NCBI GenBank assembly: GCA_001898385.1
Contig: MKTT01000078.1
Location: 30,602-94,601, forward strand
Length of the DNA: 64,000 bases
Direction: 5' to 3'
Origin: Planctomycetales bacterium 71-10
Lineage (GTDB): Bacteria; Planctomycetota; Planctomycetia; Isosphaerales; Isosphaeraceae
Made by a program: the position numbers and the translations under genes. The first letter of the stretch is position 1. Every line of letters starts with the position of its first letter. The notes under the pieces were generated by a model. It was not told the DNA's origin. It saw only the letters and a program-made list of their open reading frames with translations, and searched no databases. Positions 15,588 through 24,998 of this stretch are shown in pieces.

Positions 15588-17726
15588 TCATCGCCCCTGG
15601 AACCGGACCTCGATCGGCCGGGGGTCGCGGGCCGCGGCGGTCGTCTCGACGGTCTCGATCAGTTCGCCGAATCGGACATCGATCCTGGCCGGCCCCTCGG
15701 GGAGCCCGACGACCGTGAATCGGCCGTCGGCGTCGGTCCAGGTCACGCGGGCCCGCGCGGAGAAGGCGTGGCCCGGTTCGACCTTGGCCCCTTCCAGGGG
15801 ACGGCCGTCGGGGCCCAGGACTACGCCCGTCACCGAGCATCCCGGCCCCAGGACGATCGGCGGGACGGCGATCGGCCCGACAACCCCTTCGACGGGGATC
15901 GGATCGGAGTCGACGCCGCCGAACCCGTCCTTCGCCACGATCAGGCGGATCGACTCGGGCGTCCTGTCCCTGACGCTGGCGGGGAGCTTGTCGAGCCGGA
16001 ACCGCCCCCGGGCGTCGGTCGTCGCGGCGAAGGCGTCCCCTTCGCCCATCTGCGTGGTCGTGCCGCGGGTGTAAGCGGCCTCGACGCGGGCCCCGGCGAT
16101 CGCCCGACCGCCGCGGTCGACGATCGACCCGATGACGCTCGGCAACGTCTCCTTCACATCTTCGGGCAGGTCGACGCGGACCACGAGCCGGCCGCCGTCG
16201 ATCTCCGGCCGAAACCGGCCGTCGGGGGCGGCTTCCACCATGGCCGAGCGGCCGTCGGCGTCGGTGATCCAGAAGCGGTCGAGCGTGCCGTCCAGTTTCG
16301 CGACGCTGCGAACGGCCTCGGGGCGGAAGCCCTCGTCCCAGCGGAGCGAGCATGGGATCTCTCGGCCTTGCGACTCGGTGGAACTCGCGATCAGCTTGGC
16401 CTCGCGACGTTTCCGCGGGATGCCGAGCCTCGCGAGGCCGTCGGCGTCCGATTCGGTGTATACGGGGCGTTCATCGTCCGCGGGAGGATTCAGCAAGACG
16501 TAGCCCCGGCCGGGGAGGCGACCGCCCTGGGCGAGCCGGAAGTCCCAGGCCACGCCCCGCTCGACCTGGTAGTCCGTGCGGATCGTGGGCCGGTCGTTCG
16601 AGAGGGTCATGGGTCGCCCGACGAAAGGCGGTATGTTCGGGAGCCAGCACCCGGGCGGCGGGATGAATGACGCGAAGTCGACATGCCCCGGAGGCAGGTC
16701 CAGGGTGTACGTCCCATCGGCGCCCGATCGGGTCGACTTGACCGTCGGCTTCCCGGTCGCCGGGTCGCGCGTCAGCGCCTGAACCGTCGCGCCGGCCATC
16801 GGCCGGCCCTGCTCGTCGACGACCCTCCCGGTCACCTGATACCGGCCGGGCTTCTCCTCTGTCGCCGGCGGCGGTTCGTCGTGGGATGCGGCGGCGTTCC
16901 ATCCCCAGGCGCCGGCGGCCAGGGCGAGGAAGGTGGCGGAGAGGCGGGCGAAGCGTCGGATCTTCATGGTCGTCAGGGCTCCTCGCGCGAGCGACAGGAT
17001 GGAAGCCGGGACGCCGGCCCCGAGGGTCGGCGCGACGAGCGAAGCCAGGCGGGCGGCCGAGGCGGCCAGGGGCGGCGGGACGGCCGGGTCGGGGACGCGG
17101 GCCAGGGCCCAGGCCCCGCAGACGCCGCGGCCTTCCAGGCTCCTCCGCAGCCGCTCGCGGGCCCGTCGCAGCCGGGTGCTGAGCGTCCCCAGGGGGCAGC
17201 CCAGCCGGCTCGCGGCGGCCTCGTAGGTCAGGCCCTGGAGATGGCAGAGGACCACTGCGTCGCGATACCGCGCGGGGAGGCGGTCGACCTCCTCCATCAG
17301 CATCGCGACGGCGTCGTCGGCCTCGGGGGGGTCGGACGACGCCGGCCGCAGCCCGGCCGCGCGACGTTCCGAGGCCCGTCGACGCGCGGCGTCGGCCCCG
17401 GCCCTGGCGGCCAGCCGCCGGGCGACGCCGAACAACCACGGCCCGAGCGCGTCGCGGTCCCGGACGCTCGACGCGCGGCACGCCAGGACCAGGAACGTCG
17501 CCTGGAAGGCGTCCTCCGCGTCGGCCTCCGACCCGGCGACCGCCCGGCAGACGTCCAGCACCATCGCCGCATGCCGCGCCACGACGGCCTCGAACGCCGC
17601 CGCCGACGCCTCGCCCCGCCCGAGGAACGCCCCCAGCAGCTCGGCGTCGCCGAGCCCCCCGAGTGCCCCCCCGTCGCACAGCGCCTGCATCGAGCGGAGC
17701 CACCCGCCCCGTCCGCCCCTCGTCAT
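15588..17726 (-). CDS. ECF sigma factor fused to a membrane segment and carboxypeptidase-regulatory-like domains
   Basis: A 712-aa protein. Residues about 40-110 are sigma region 2 (EDAFQATFLVLACRA, PWLFGVARRLA) and 145-200 are region 4 with the helix-turn-helix (LPARYRDAVVLCHLQGLTYE, then LGCPLGTLSTRLRRARERL). A transmembrane helix lies at about 259-279. The rest has at least three Ig-like CarboxypepD_reg repeats ('VTGRVVDEQGRPMAGATVQAL', 'SIVDRGGRAIAGARVEA', 'VTGVVLGPDGRPLEGAKVEPG') that should lie outside the cytoplasm. The protein is thus a membrane-tethered sigma factor with no separate anti-sigma factor. I prefer ATG 17726, which follows GGGAGG, over ATG 17759, which has no ribosome-binding site. 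It is a paralogue of the 51.3-54.7 kb protein. Confidence 0.88.
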   Translation of the reverse strand: MTRGGRGGWLRSMQALCDGGALGGLGDAELLGAFLGRGEASAAAFEAVVARHAAMVLDVCRAVAGSEADAEDAFQATFLVLACRASSVRDRDALGPWLFGVARRLAARAGADAARRRASERRAAGLRPASSDPPEADDAVAMLMEEVDRLPARYRDAVVLCHLQGLTYEAAASRLGCPLGTLSTRLRRARERLRRSLEGRGVCGAWALARVPDPAVPPPLAASAARLASLVAPTLGAGVPASILSLARGALTTMKIRRFARLSATFLALAAGAWGWNAAASHDEPPPATEEKPGRYQVTGRVVDEQGRPMAGATVQALTRDPATGKPTVKSTRSGADGTYTLDLPPGHVDFASFIPPPGCWLPNIPPFVGRPMTLSNDRPTIRTDYQVERGVAWDFRLAQGGRLPGRGYVLLNPPADDERPVYTESDADGLARLGIPRKRREAKLIASSTESQGREIPCSLRWDEGFRPEAVRSVAKLDGTLDRFWITDADGRSAMVEAAPDGRFRPEIDGGRLVVRVDLPEDVKETLPSVIGSIVDRGGRAIAGARVEAAYTRGTTTQMGEGDAFAATTDARGRFRLDKLPASVRDRTPESIRLIVAKDGFGGVDSDPIPVEGVVGPIAVPPIVLGPGCSVTGVVLGPDGRPLEGAKVEPGHAFSARARVTWTDADGRFTVVGLPEGPARIDVRFGELIETVETTAAARDPRPIEVRFQGR

Positions 17727-18465
17727 CCCGCCCCCCCTCCCGGATCGTTCGTCCCCCATAGTGCCGCGGGACGCCCCGGCGCATTCGGGGGCGTCGGGAT
17801 TTCGAACGGAATTTTCGCGGAAACCTGGAATCCCGAGGCATGGCCCGCGGACTGTATCCGATGGCGGACGTTCCTTGACAACCCGACAGGATCGAGACGA
17901 AGAGGCGGCCCTGGTGGGGGTCACGTCGTCACGGGCGCTCGCGCCATGAGGCCGCGGGATCGACCGTTCCATGATCGGCCAGGCGCGGCGAAGGTCCATC
18001 GGCCGGGCCCCGGGATGCCCTCCGGATCGCGAAATTTTCAGACAGTCCTCGCCAATCACCACCGAGGCGTGGCTCAACCGGCGGGTGGACATGGCATGAC
18101 GTCGGATCCCACCACCGGCCCGCCGAGGGATCCCGGACCACCCTCTCGGCAAGCCTTCCGTCGACAAGCCGGTGGTGATTCGCGAGGAGTCTCAATTTTC
18201 ATCACGACTTCGACGTTCAAAGCCAAATCCGAGGCCGGATTTTCAACCCCAAGCTGCTTTCAAATATAGCATTTGCGTCGTCCTCATCTTCCTGGGGCCG
18301 CGCGCGTTCGGACCCAAACGGAGCCGAGTCGAAGCCAGCTCCAGGGGCGATCGGCCGGGACCCCCGGTGTAGAATCGGGAGCCGGGCGGGACGTCGAGCG
18401 GCGCGGACGGGCCGCGGCACCATTCGCGGCGGCGACCCGCGGGGGGACCTCGCGCCCCGGTCGCG
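17727..18465. other. 739-bp intergenic region upstream of the sigma-factor fusion
   Basis: No gene can be supported. The left part holds a promoter-like element (17851-17881) shared with the GH78 gene. The stretch from about 18165 to 18285 is clearly AT-richer than the rest (AATTTTCATCACG, GATTTTCAACC, CAAATATAGCATT) and may contain regulatory sites or an unrecognised RNA. The FGE-like gene ends at 18466, on the same strand. Confidence 0.5.
17851..17881 (-). promoter_or_regulatory. Promoter-like element shared with the GH78 gene
   Basis: On the minus strand this reads CGGGTTGTCAAGGAACG, then 12 bases, then GGATACAGT. The region upstream of the GH78 gene (61778-61809) reads CGGGTTGTCAAAGAACG ... 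GGTACGGT in the same order, and both are followed by a GGGATTYCAGG-TTCCGCG block. TTGTCA and TACAGT could be -35 and -10 boxes, but the 19-base spacing is long. The conservation itself is directly visible; the promoter role is inferred. Confidence 0.4.
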
Positions 18466-19332
18466 CTATCTCTTCACCGCCACGACCCTGAACCCGATAT
18501 GGTCGTAGCCTCGCTCGGGCTCGAACCGAAGGCGGCAGGCCGAGCGGCAGGGCCAGCCGTCGTCGTCCCAGGCGCCGCCCCGCCGCGACCGCGAGATCGT
18601 GCCGTCGCGATTCCTGGGCGTGGTCGAGATCGCGGAGGACAGGTCCGGGTCGTCGCCGCCCGGGAGCGTCGGGTGGTACCAGTCGCGACACCACTCGAAC
18701 GTATTGCCGTGCATGTCGTGGACGCCCCAGGCGTTCGGCGGGTAGCTGCCGACCGGGGCCGCCTTGCCGAGCCGCGGGCCTTCGTCGAGCCCGCCGTTGT
18801 ACGGCTCGCCTTGGAAGTTCGCCTGCGTGCGGCCGAGCGAGTCGCCGAACGCGGTGGCCGTGGTCGTCCCGGCCCGGCAGGCGTATTCCCACTGGGCTTC
18901 GGTGGGGAGGCGGAACTCCCAGCCGGCGGGCAGCTCGCCGGCCTCGATCGCCAGCTCGGTCAGCCTGCGGCAGAAGTCCTCGGCCTGGATATAGGTGACG
19001 TCGCCGACCGGGAGGTCGTCGCCCGCCGGCAGCTCGGCCGTCGGCCTGCCCGGCAGCTCGCCGACGATCCGCCTCCAGTCGGCCTGCGTCACCTCGAATT
19101 TGCCGACCCAGAAGCCCTGGGTGATCCTCACCGCGACCTGGCCCTCGTCGGAGCGATGCCCGGGTTCGGTCGCCGGGCTGCCCATGGTGAACCGCCCCGG
19201 CGGGCACCAGCAGAGCCTGACGCCCCGGATCGGGCGTTCGTCGCCGGGTCCCGCGCCTTCGAAGGGGGCCTGCCGGGCGATCGCCGGCGCCGCCGTCAGG
19301 GCGAGGAGGAGCAAGGCCGGGAATGGTGACAT
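18466..19332 (-). CDS. Exported FGE-sulfatase-fold (SUMF1-like) protein
   Basis: A 288-aa protein with a signal peptide (cut near 'APAIARQ'). The body carries FGE/SUMF1 signatures: GRFTMGSP (about residue 46), GFWVGKFEVTQADW, FRLPTEAQWEYACRAGT (about 142-158), NAWGVHDMHGNTFEWCRDWY and SRRGGAWDDDGWPCRSACRLRF, then GFRVV. True formylglycine-generating enzymes use a Cys pair five residues apart near the C terminus; here the first position is Asp (DDGWPC), so oxidation of sulfatases is unlikely. It is more probably one of the many structural or regulatory members of the fold in planctomycetes. It is transcribed toward the sigma-factor gene. Confidence 0.82.
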   Translation of the reverse strand: MSPFPALLLLALTAAPAIARQAPFEGAGPGDERPIRGVRLCWCPPGRFTMGSPATEPGHRSDEGQVAVRITQGFWVGKFEVTQADWRRIVGELPGRPTAELPAGDDLPVGDVTYIQAEDFCRRLTELAIEAGELPAGWEFRLPTEAQWEYACRAGTTTATAFGDSLGRTQANFQGEPYNGGLDEGPRLGKAAPVGSYPPNAWGVHDMHGNTFEWCRDWYHPTLPGGDDPDLSSAISTTPRNRDGTISRSRRGGAWDDDGWPCRSACRLRFEPERGYDHIGFRVVAVKR

Positions 19333-19521
19333 GGGGACTCCGGTCGACGTTCGACGAAGAGGTCGCTTCCGCGAACCGACGGTCCCGCCATCATGCCGCG
19401 CACGCCGACGCGGCCCAACCCACGGTCGACGACTTTTCGAGCATCCCGCCTCGACGTCCCCGCCCCGCGGGGCGGGGACGTCGGCGGCGACCCTCCTGGG
19501 CGAAGGCGCGGGGGTTTCGCC

Positions 19522-22152
19522 TCACTCGGCGGCCTGGAGCTTCACGAGGCCCAAGTCGATGTACTGGCCGCCCTGGGTCTGGCGGCAGTGGACGGCGACG
19601 ACGTTCTTGCCCGGCTTGAGGGCCTTGAGGGCCTCGGGGCTGATGCGGAAGGGGCGGTACTCGCTGGTGTAGCCGCCGAGGCGGGCGGCGAGGACGCCGT
19701 TGATGTAGACCTGGGCGTCCTCGTCGTGGTGGACGTAGAGCCGCAGCTCGTCGCCGGCCTTCACGGCGGCCTCGGGGACGTCGATCTCGCGGCGGAGCCA
19801 GATGGCGGGGCCGTCCCAGACGGTGCGGACCTCGGCGCCGGGCGTCCCCTTCGTGCCGAAGCCGGCCTCGCCGGACTTCCACGTCCGGTCGTCGTAGTCG
19901 GGGCTCGTCCACGCCCCCGGCGGCTGGGCGAGCGTGTACTTCCAGGCCGCGCCCGCGTCCTGCGACGTCGCCACCAGCGGCACGACCTTGCGCGGGACGG
20001 GCATCGGGGCCCAATCGTGGCCGAGCCCCTTGGCGTCGGCGCGGGCCAGCTCCAGGCAGCTGTTCCAGTACGGCAGGCCGTCGGTCAAGGCCCGGATGAA
20101 CACGCCGCCGATGACCGGCCGGGCCTTGAAGCCGGCGTGCTTGGCGCTGTCGGTCCAGTACCAGTCGGTGAACGGGACGCGGTCGGTCGTCTCGTTCAGC
20201 ATCTTGTGGATCGGCCTGATGTACGACTCGAACGTCGCCCTGTCGGGCACGAGCGAGGCCGTCCAGACGATCCAGTCGGCCTTGGTGAACGCCCTGCGCG
20301 AGTCCAGCGGCAGGCCGTACTTGTTGAACTGCTTGGGGTAGAACGCCAGCTCCTTCGCGGCGACCTCGGGCGGGAAGATCTCCAGGCCGAGGATCTTGTC
20401 CCAGATCAGGTTGTACTTCTGGCTCCAGCTCTCCTGGGGGTCGAACGTCAGGCGGTAGTGGTCGCCGGCGTCGGCCATGGTCATCCACTTGCGGGCGAGG
20501 GCCCTGGCGTTCTCGGTGTAGTGCTTCGCCAGGTCGTCCTCGCCGCGCATGGCGGCCATGCGGCCGAACGCGGCCATGCCGAGGATCGCCTTGACGGAGA
20601 GGTTGGCGTTGCGGGCCAGGTGGCCGGAGAAGTCGTCGGTGCAGAGCTGGTTCGCCGGGTCGAAGCCGTCGCGCTCGCAGTACTCGGCCCACTTGGTCAG
20701 CGCAGGCCAGTACTTGCCGGCGAAGTCGGCGTTCTTCTCGACGTGGGCGATGGCGGCCATCATGAGCAGCATGTTGCCGCTCTCCTCCACCGGCATCTGG
20801 TTCTCCTCGGTGCGCTCGCCACCGCCGTAGACCTGGCCGTGGGCCACGGGATAGGTGCCGACGTCGTGGGGCGCGAACGGCCACGGCCAGCGCGGGGAGG
20901 ACGAGTAGTCGAGCACCGGCACCAGCGACGCCTTCGCCAGGATCGGGCTGAACAGGAGCAGGTGCGGGAACTGCGGGTAGATGACGTCCACCGTCCCCGT
21001 GCAGCCGTTGGAGGAGTTCTCCTTGGAGAACCAGAGCGGCATCCCCTTGGAGTCGGCCGCGAGCGTCGCCCCGGCCAGCGACTGCCGGTGCGCCAGGGCG
21101 CCGATCTCGGCGTACTCCTTGCCGCCCAGGTCGGTCAGCACCTCGACGAGCCGTTTGTCGAAGCCGTCGCAGTAGGAATCGTACACATCCTTGCGCAGGT
21201 GGTGCTTGAGCAGGAGCGCCGTGAACGGCTGGGCCTTCCCCTTCCCCTGCTCGTCGAGGCGATGCTTCCAGTAGCCGACGAGCCACTCGTCCATGTAGTC
21301 GATGGCGTACTCGTCGTCGTAGGCGATCATGGCGAAGGTGGCGGCGGGCGTCCCGGGCCGGACGGTCCCCAGGGCGGTCGCCAGGGCCAGCGCGGGCGAG
21401 CCGTCCTCGACCTTGCGGGGCATGGCGGCGTCGTCCTGCGCGGGGAGGCCGCCGTCCTTCGCGAAGGTCTCGGCGAGCGTCCTCGCGGGAGCGGCGGCGA
21501 AGACGGTGCGGGGCTGGCCCGAGGCCAGGTACAGCGAGCCCCAGTCGATCCGCGTGCCGTCGCCGCGGCGCTCCAGGATGGGCTGGGCCTGCGACCCGAT
21601 CTTGACCGCCTTCAGGGCGCCCAGCTCCTCGCGGCCCCAGACGACCGCCTGGTCGGGCGTGTGGACGGCCAGGTGGCCCGTCGCCCCCAGGAAGACCGAC
21701 GCCTCGTGCGGCTTGCCGTCGCGCGACTCCACCTTCCAGGCGACGTACGTCACCGGGCTGGAGAGCATGTCCAGGTTGTACGGCACGGCCAGGCCCAGGA
21801 ACGTCAGCTCGACGGCCGCGGCCTCGTTCTGGAACCGGTAGATCGTCCGCGTCGGCCGGACCTCCACCGAGACCTGCTCCAGCGCCGGGACGTCCTTGGG
21901 CTCGGGGCCCATGATGCGGTAGGCCTTGCCGTCGATCCGGACCAGGCCGGTGAGCGGATTCGGCTCGCCCGTCCAGTGCCGGGTGGCGTCGTCGGTCAGC
22001 CTGTCGGCGCTCGACCAGACGCTGAAGTACGGGTCGTGGGCGATCAGCGGGACCGACGGCGGCCGGAACGCCCGGGGCTCCTCGGCCGTCGCGGCGCGGG
22101 CGGACAGGGTCAGCGCAAGGGCGACCCCGAAGGCCCGAGAAAGGTTCAACAT
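19522..22152 (-). CDS. Exported glutaminase-A-like protein (DUF4964/DUF5127/DUF4965/DUF1793) with beta-sandwich tail
   Basis: An 876-aa secreted protein. The signal peptide ends near 'RAATAEEP'. The start of the mature part ([19 protein letters not shown]) is the DUF4964 hallmark; '[20 protein letters not shown]' and '[23 protein letters not shown]' mark the DUF4965/DUF1793 (alpha/alpha)6-like region. Fungal GtaA glutaminases share this architecture, but planctomycete members are uncharacterised. The final about 125 residues ([19 protein letters not shown] ... [14 protein letters not shown]) form a galactose-binding-like sandwich. I choose the ATG at 22152, eight bases after GAGG, over the one at 22158, which is too close to it. 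It could be a glycosidase; the catalytic residues are not obvious. Confidence 0.8.
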   Translation of the reverse strand: MLNLSRAFGVALALTLSARAATAEEPRAFRPPSVPLIAHDPYFSVWSSADRLTDDATRHWTGEPNPLTGLVRIDGKAYRIMGPEPKDVPALEQVSVEVRPTRTIYRFQNEAAAVELTFLGLAVPYNLDMLSSPVTYVAWKVESRDGKPHEASVFLGATGHLAVHTPDQAVVWGREELGALKAVKIGSQAQPILERRGDGTRIDWGSLYLASGQPRTVFAAAPARTLAETFAKDGGLPAQDDAAMPRKVEDGSPALALATALGTVRPGTPAATFAMIAYDDEYAIDYMDEWLVGYWKHRLDEQGKGKAQPFTALLLKHHLRKDVYDSYCDGFDKRLVEVLTDLGGKEYAEIGALAHRQSLAGATLAADSKGMPLWFSKENSSNGCTGTVDVIYPQFPHLLLFSPILAKASLVPVLDYSSSPRWPWPFAPHDVGTYPVAHGQVYGGGERTEENQMPVEESGNMLLMMAAIAHVEKNADFAGKYWPALTKWAEYCERDGFDPANQLCTDDFSGHLARNANLSVKAILGMAAFGRMAAMRGEDDLAKHYTENARALARKWMTMADAGDHYRLTFDPQESWSQKYNLIWDKILGLEIFPPEVAAKELAFYPKQFNKYGLPLDSRRAFTKADWIVWTASLVPDRATFESYIRPIHKMLNETTDRVPFTDWYWTDSAKHAGFKARPVIGGVFIRALTDGLPYWNSCLELARADAKGLGHDWAPMPVPRKVVPLVATSQDAGAAWKYTLAQPPGAWTSPDYDDRTWKSGEAGFGTKGTPGAEVRTVWDGPAIWLRREIDVPEAAVKAGDELRLYVHHDEDAQVYINGVLAARLGGYTSEYRPFRISPEALKALKPGKNVVAVHCRQTQGGQYIDLGLVKLQAAE

Positions 22153-22328
22153 TTCCATATCCTCGCAGAAGTGGCTCGAAGCCGGGTGAGAACTCCGATG
22201 ATAAACCTCGGGGACGCCCCGCACCATCCCCGCGGGGCTTTCCGGCTTCCCTCGGCGCGGGCGGGGGCCTAAGCTGATGGGAGACGTCCTCTCACGCCGT
22301 CACGCTCCGTCGGGCAAGGCTCCGCACC

Positions 22329-23228
22329 ATGATCTCCAAGAAGACGGCCGCCCTCGCGGCGGCGCTGGCGACGGTCCTGGGCGCCTCGGCCGCCGCGATG
22401 CAGGACAAGCCCGGCGACGCCGGCAAGGACCCGCAGGTCGGCCGGGCGTTCCGCGTCCCGTACCGGCTGACCGACACGAACCACTTCCTCGTCCGCGTCC
22501 GCGTGAACGGCAAAGGGCCGTTCAACTTCCTCGTCGACTCCGGTGCCCCCGCGCTCTACGTCGCGACCGAGACCGCGAAGAAGATCGGCATCGCCCCGCC
22601 CGAGGCCGGCTTCTGGACGCCGATCGACCTGCTGGAGATCGAGGGCGGGGCGAAGCTGGAGAAGGTCAAGGGCCGCGTGGAGGACCCGTTCCAGCTCGTC
22701 GGCATGAACGCGCTGGGGCTGCCGGGGGCGTCGATCGACGGCATCCTCGGGTTCACGATCCTGGCCCGGTTCAAGTTGGACATCGACCTGACGCGCGACC
22801 GGATGACCTGGACCCGGCTCGACTTCGCCCCGCCCGACCCGCCCGTCCCGGCCGACGTCGACCGCAAGAACCCGCCGATCGAGATGCAGATGATGAACGC
22901 CCTGGGCCCGGTCGCGAAGGGCCTGGCGTTCCTGATCGGCAAGCAGCCGGAGGACGAGCTGGCCCCGCGCGGGTTCCTCGGCCTGGAGTGGGCCGAGGGG
23001 GATGACAAGGCCGTGACGATCCGCCGCGTCCTCGCCGACTCCCCCGCCGCCGCGGCCGGCCTCCAGGGCGGCGACGTCCTCGCCCGCGTCGACGGCAAGC
23101 CGGTCGACGGCCTCAAGGCGGCCCGCGACGCCCTCGCCGGCCTGCGCCGCGGCGACGCCGTCGAGCTGGTCGTGAAGCGCGGCGGCGAGGAGAAGGCGTT
23201 CCAGGTCGTCGCCGGGGAGGGGCTGTAA
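22329..23228 (+). CDS. Exported retropepsin-like aspartyl protease with PDZ domain, copy 1
   Basis: A 299-aa protein. Signal peptide cleavage is likely near 'AAAMQ'. The protease-like domain has GPFNFLVDSGAPALYV (about residues 62-77), where D-S-G is the aspartyl-protease triad, and IDGILGFTILARFKLDID, which matches the flap-following strand of retropepsin-type proteases. Residues about 215-295 form a PDZ domain (FLGLEWAE, VLADSPAAAAGLQGGDVLARVDGKPV). Single-domain aspartyl proteases of this type work as dimers. The gene is followed by repeat family 1 and then by a close paralogue in the same direction. Confidence 0.85.
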   Translation: MISKKTAALAAALATVLGASAAAMQDKPGDAGKDPQVGRAFRVPYRLTDTNHFLVRVRVNGKGPFNFLVDSGAPALYVATETAKKIGIAPPEAGFWTPIDLLEIEGGAKLEKVKGRVEDPFQLVGMNALGLPGASIDGILGFTILARFKLDIDLTRDRMTWTRLDFAPPDPPVPADVDRKNPPIEMQMMNALGPVAKGLAFLIGKQPEDELAPRGFLGLEWAEGDDKAVTIRRVLADSPAAAAGLQGGDVLARVDGKPVDGLKAARDALAGLRRGDAVELVVKRGGEEKAFQVVAGEGL

Positions 23229-23275
23229 CCGATGAACGAGGTCGTGCCTTCGGGGCTTGACGTTCGGTGCTCGGC

Positions 23276-23456
23276 GTCTTCCCCCCTCGCGGGGGAAGAC
23301 AGACCCCGAAGGGGTCAGATGAGGGGGACGCGAAGCACAAGCGCCGTCGGGATTCGACGGCCCGTCCGGCCCGCTCGGGATCTCGACGGCCCTCTGGCGC
23401 GTCGTCCCCCTCATCCGGCCCTTCGGGCCACCTTCCCCCGCGAGGGGGGAAGGACG
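23276..23456. repeat. Dispersed palindromic repeat, family 1, copy B (inverted relative to copy A)
   Basis: Starts with a GTCTTCCCC...GGGGGAAGAC hairpin, CAGACCCCGAAGGGGTCAGA and TGAGGGGGACG, and ends with CGTCCCCCTCATCC, GGCCCTTCGGGCC and a CCTTCCCCC...GGGGGGAAGG hairpin. The outer parts are nearly identical to the reverse complement of copy A; the middle differs. It lies between the paired retropepsin genes, upstream of the second. Confidence 0.85.
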
Positions 23457-23509
23457 TCGGGATGCCGCCTCTCCTCCGACGCGTCCCGCCAAAATCCCAA
23501 GGTCCACCC

Positions 23510-24379
23510 ATGAACGACGATCGATCCATCTCGCGAGCGGCCCGGTTCCGCCCGATCCTCGCGATGGCCGCGGCGGCCCTGGGGGGCGTCGCCCTCTGGC
23601 TGGGCCCCGCGCCCGCGGAGGAGCCGCCGGCCGGCGAGCCGGCGCGGGCGCATTTCAGCATGCTGCCGTCGAACCACATGATGCTGCGGGCGACGCTCAA
23701 CGGCAAAGGCCCTTATAAGTTGATCTTCGACCTGGGCGCGCCGATCACGCTGCTGAGCAACAGGGCGGCCGAGGAATCCGGGACGGTCGACGACAAGACG
23801 CCGAAGTCGTTCCTGTTCTCGATGCGCGGCGAGGCCGAGGTGGCGAAGCTCCAGGTCGGGACGCTGAAGGCCGAGAAGCTGCCGGTCGTCGTCTTCGACC
23901 ACCCCGCCCTGGGGATCCTGAGCGACGCCTTCGGCGAGCGGATCGACGGCATCATCGGGTTCACGTTCTTCGCGCGGTATCGGACGACGATCGACTACCA
24001 GAAGGACGAGATGACCTTCACGCCGGTCGACGTGCAGGTCCGCGACCTGATGAAGGACCTCCCCGACCGCATCGCCGGGCCGAAGGTCGCGCGCCGGCGG
24101 GTGCTCGCGCCGGCCGGCCTGTGGGGCCTGCGGTTGGGCGCTGCCGAGCCCGGCGGCGTCGGCGTGCGGGTGGCGGCGGTCGTCCCCGACTCCCCCGCGG
24201 CGATCGCGGGCCTGGCGGCCGGCGACGTCGTCACGGCCGTCGACGACCGCTGGGCCGCCACCGCCCACGACGTCTACGAGGCCGCCGCCGCGGTCGAGCC
24301 CGGCCGCCCCGCGCCCGTGACGGTCCGCCGCGACGACCAGGAACTGACGCTCACCGTCCGCCCCGCCGACGGGGCCTGA
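23510..24379 (+). CDS. Retropepsin-like/PDZ protein, copy 2, with altered active-site motif
   Basis: A 289-aa paralogue of the preceding protein: same order of signal peptide (to about residue 40), retropepsin-like domain and PDZ domain (residues about 200-285, VVPDSPAAIAGLAAGDVVTAVDD). The active-site segment reads KLIFDLGAPITLL: D-L-G in place of D-S/T-G, which removes the hydroxyl residue of the triad and would weaken or abolish catalysis. IDGIIGFTFFARYRTTIDY aligns with the first copy. The ATG at 23510 is chosen because the longer frame reads through the repeat. The pair may form a heterodimer, or copy 2 may be a binding protein. Confidence 0.82.
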   Translation: MNDDRSISRAARFRPILAMAAAALGGVALWLGPAPAEEPPAGEPARAHFSMLPSNHMMLRATLNGKGPYKLIFDLGAPITLLSNRAAEESGTVDDKTPKSFLFSMRGEAEVAKLQVGTLKAEKLPVVVFDHPALGILSDAFGERIDGIIGFTFFARYRTTIDYQKDEMTFTPVDVQVRDLMKDLPDRIAGPKVARRRVLAPAGLWGLRLGAAEPGGVGVRVAAVVPDSPAAIAGLAAGDVVTAVDDRWAATAHDVYEAAAAVEPGRPAPVTVRRDDQELTLTVRPADGA

Positions 24380-24397
24380 TCTCCGGAGCCTCCCCCC

Positions 24398-24901
24398 ATG
24401 ACCCTGCGCCTTTCGACCCTCGCCCCGGCCGCGGCCCTCCTGGCCCTGGCGACGCTGGCCGGTTGCAACGAGCCCCGCCAGGTCTCCAGGGGGGGCAAGA
24501 AGAACGCCGTCGCCCACGCCCCCGCGCCGGCGACCGAGAAGGAGCCCGAGTTCATCGTCGGCAAGCGGACCCGGGAGATCGTCCCCATCAACTCCGAGGC
24601 GGCCCAGGGCGCCAACGTCATCGAGAAGCCCAAGATCACCGCCAAGGACCCGATCACCCTCCAGGGCAACGCCTACGTCACGATGATCGGCCAGACCTCG
24701 ATCCTCCAGATCGAGCACGCCATGAACCTCTACAAGGCGGCCAACGACCGCCTCCCCAAGGACTACGACGAGTTCATGGCCGAGATCATCACCCCGAACA
24801 ACATCGCCCTCCCCAAGCTCCCCCACTACCAGAAGTACGGCTACGACGAGCAGAACCACAAGCTGGTGATCCTGGAGTACCCCGACCTCAAGAACCCCTG
24901 A
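24398..24901 (+). CDS. Lipoprotein with pilin-like C-terminal segment
   Basis: A 167-aa protein starting 18 bases after copy 2 of the retropepsin-like gene, so probably in the same transcript. Its signal peptide ends with the lipobox LAGC (residues about 22-25). The body has an Ala/Pro-rich linker, then 'EHAMNLYKAANDRLPKDYDEFM', a pattern also found at the start of the soluble domain of pseudopilin-like proteins ('...Y...N..LP.DYDEF'). I do not know its function. It shares this pattern loosely with the lipoprotein at 30836-31312. Confidence 0.75.
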   Translation: MTLRLSTLAPAAALLALATLAGCNEPRQVSRGGKKNAVAHAPAPATEKEPEFIVGKRTREIVPINSEAAQGANVIEKPKITAKDPITLQGNAYVTMIGQTSILQIEHAMNLYKAANDRLPKDYDEFMAEIITPNNIALPKLPHYQKYGYDEQNHKLVILEYPDLKNP

Positions 24902-24907
24902 TCCCCA

Positions 24908-24956
24908 TCAAGGGTGCTCGGCCGAAAACATCGGAACACGAGCATCTTTCCCCTGG
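24908..24956. repeat. Repeat family 2, degenerate copy
   Basis: Reads TCAAGGGTGCTCGGCCGAAA, then ACATCGGAACACGAGCATCT, then TTCCCC. The pattern (A)AGGG-TGCTCCGTCGAAAAC-ATGGGA-GAGCAT recurs at about 48449, 48650 (inverted), 61862 and 61975 (inverted). It lies directly after a stop codon. Confidence 0.6.
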
Positions 24957-24998
24957 ACTATGAATTGGGGGGCAGCTGAGGCCCAACTCGCCCAGATC

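Noticed and set aside
18466..19332. Formylglycine-generating sulfatase-activating enzyme
   Set aside because: One of the two active-site cysteines is replaced by Asp and no sulfatase gene is near, so only the fold is claimed.
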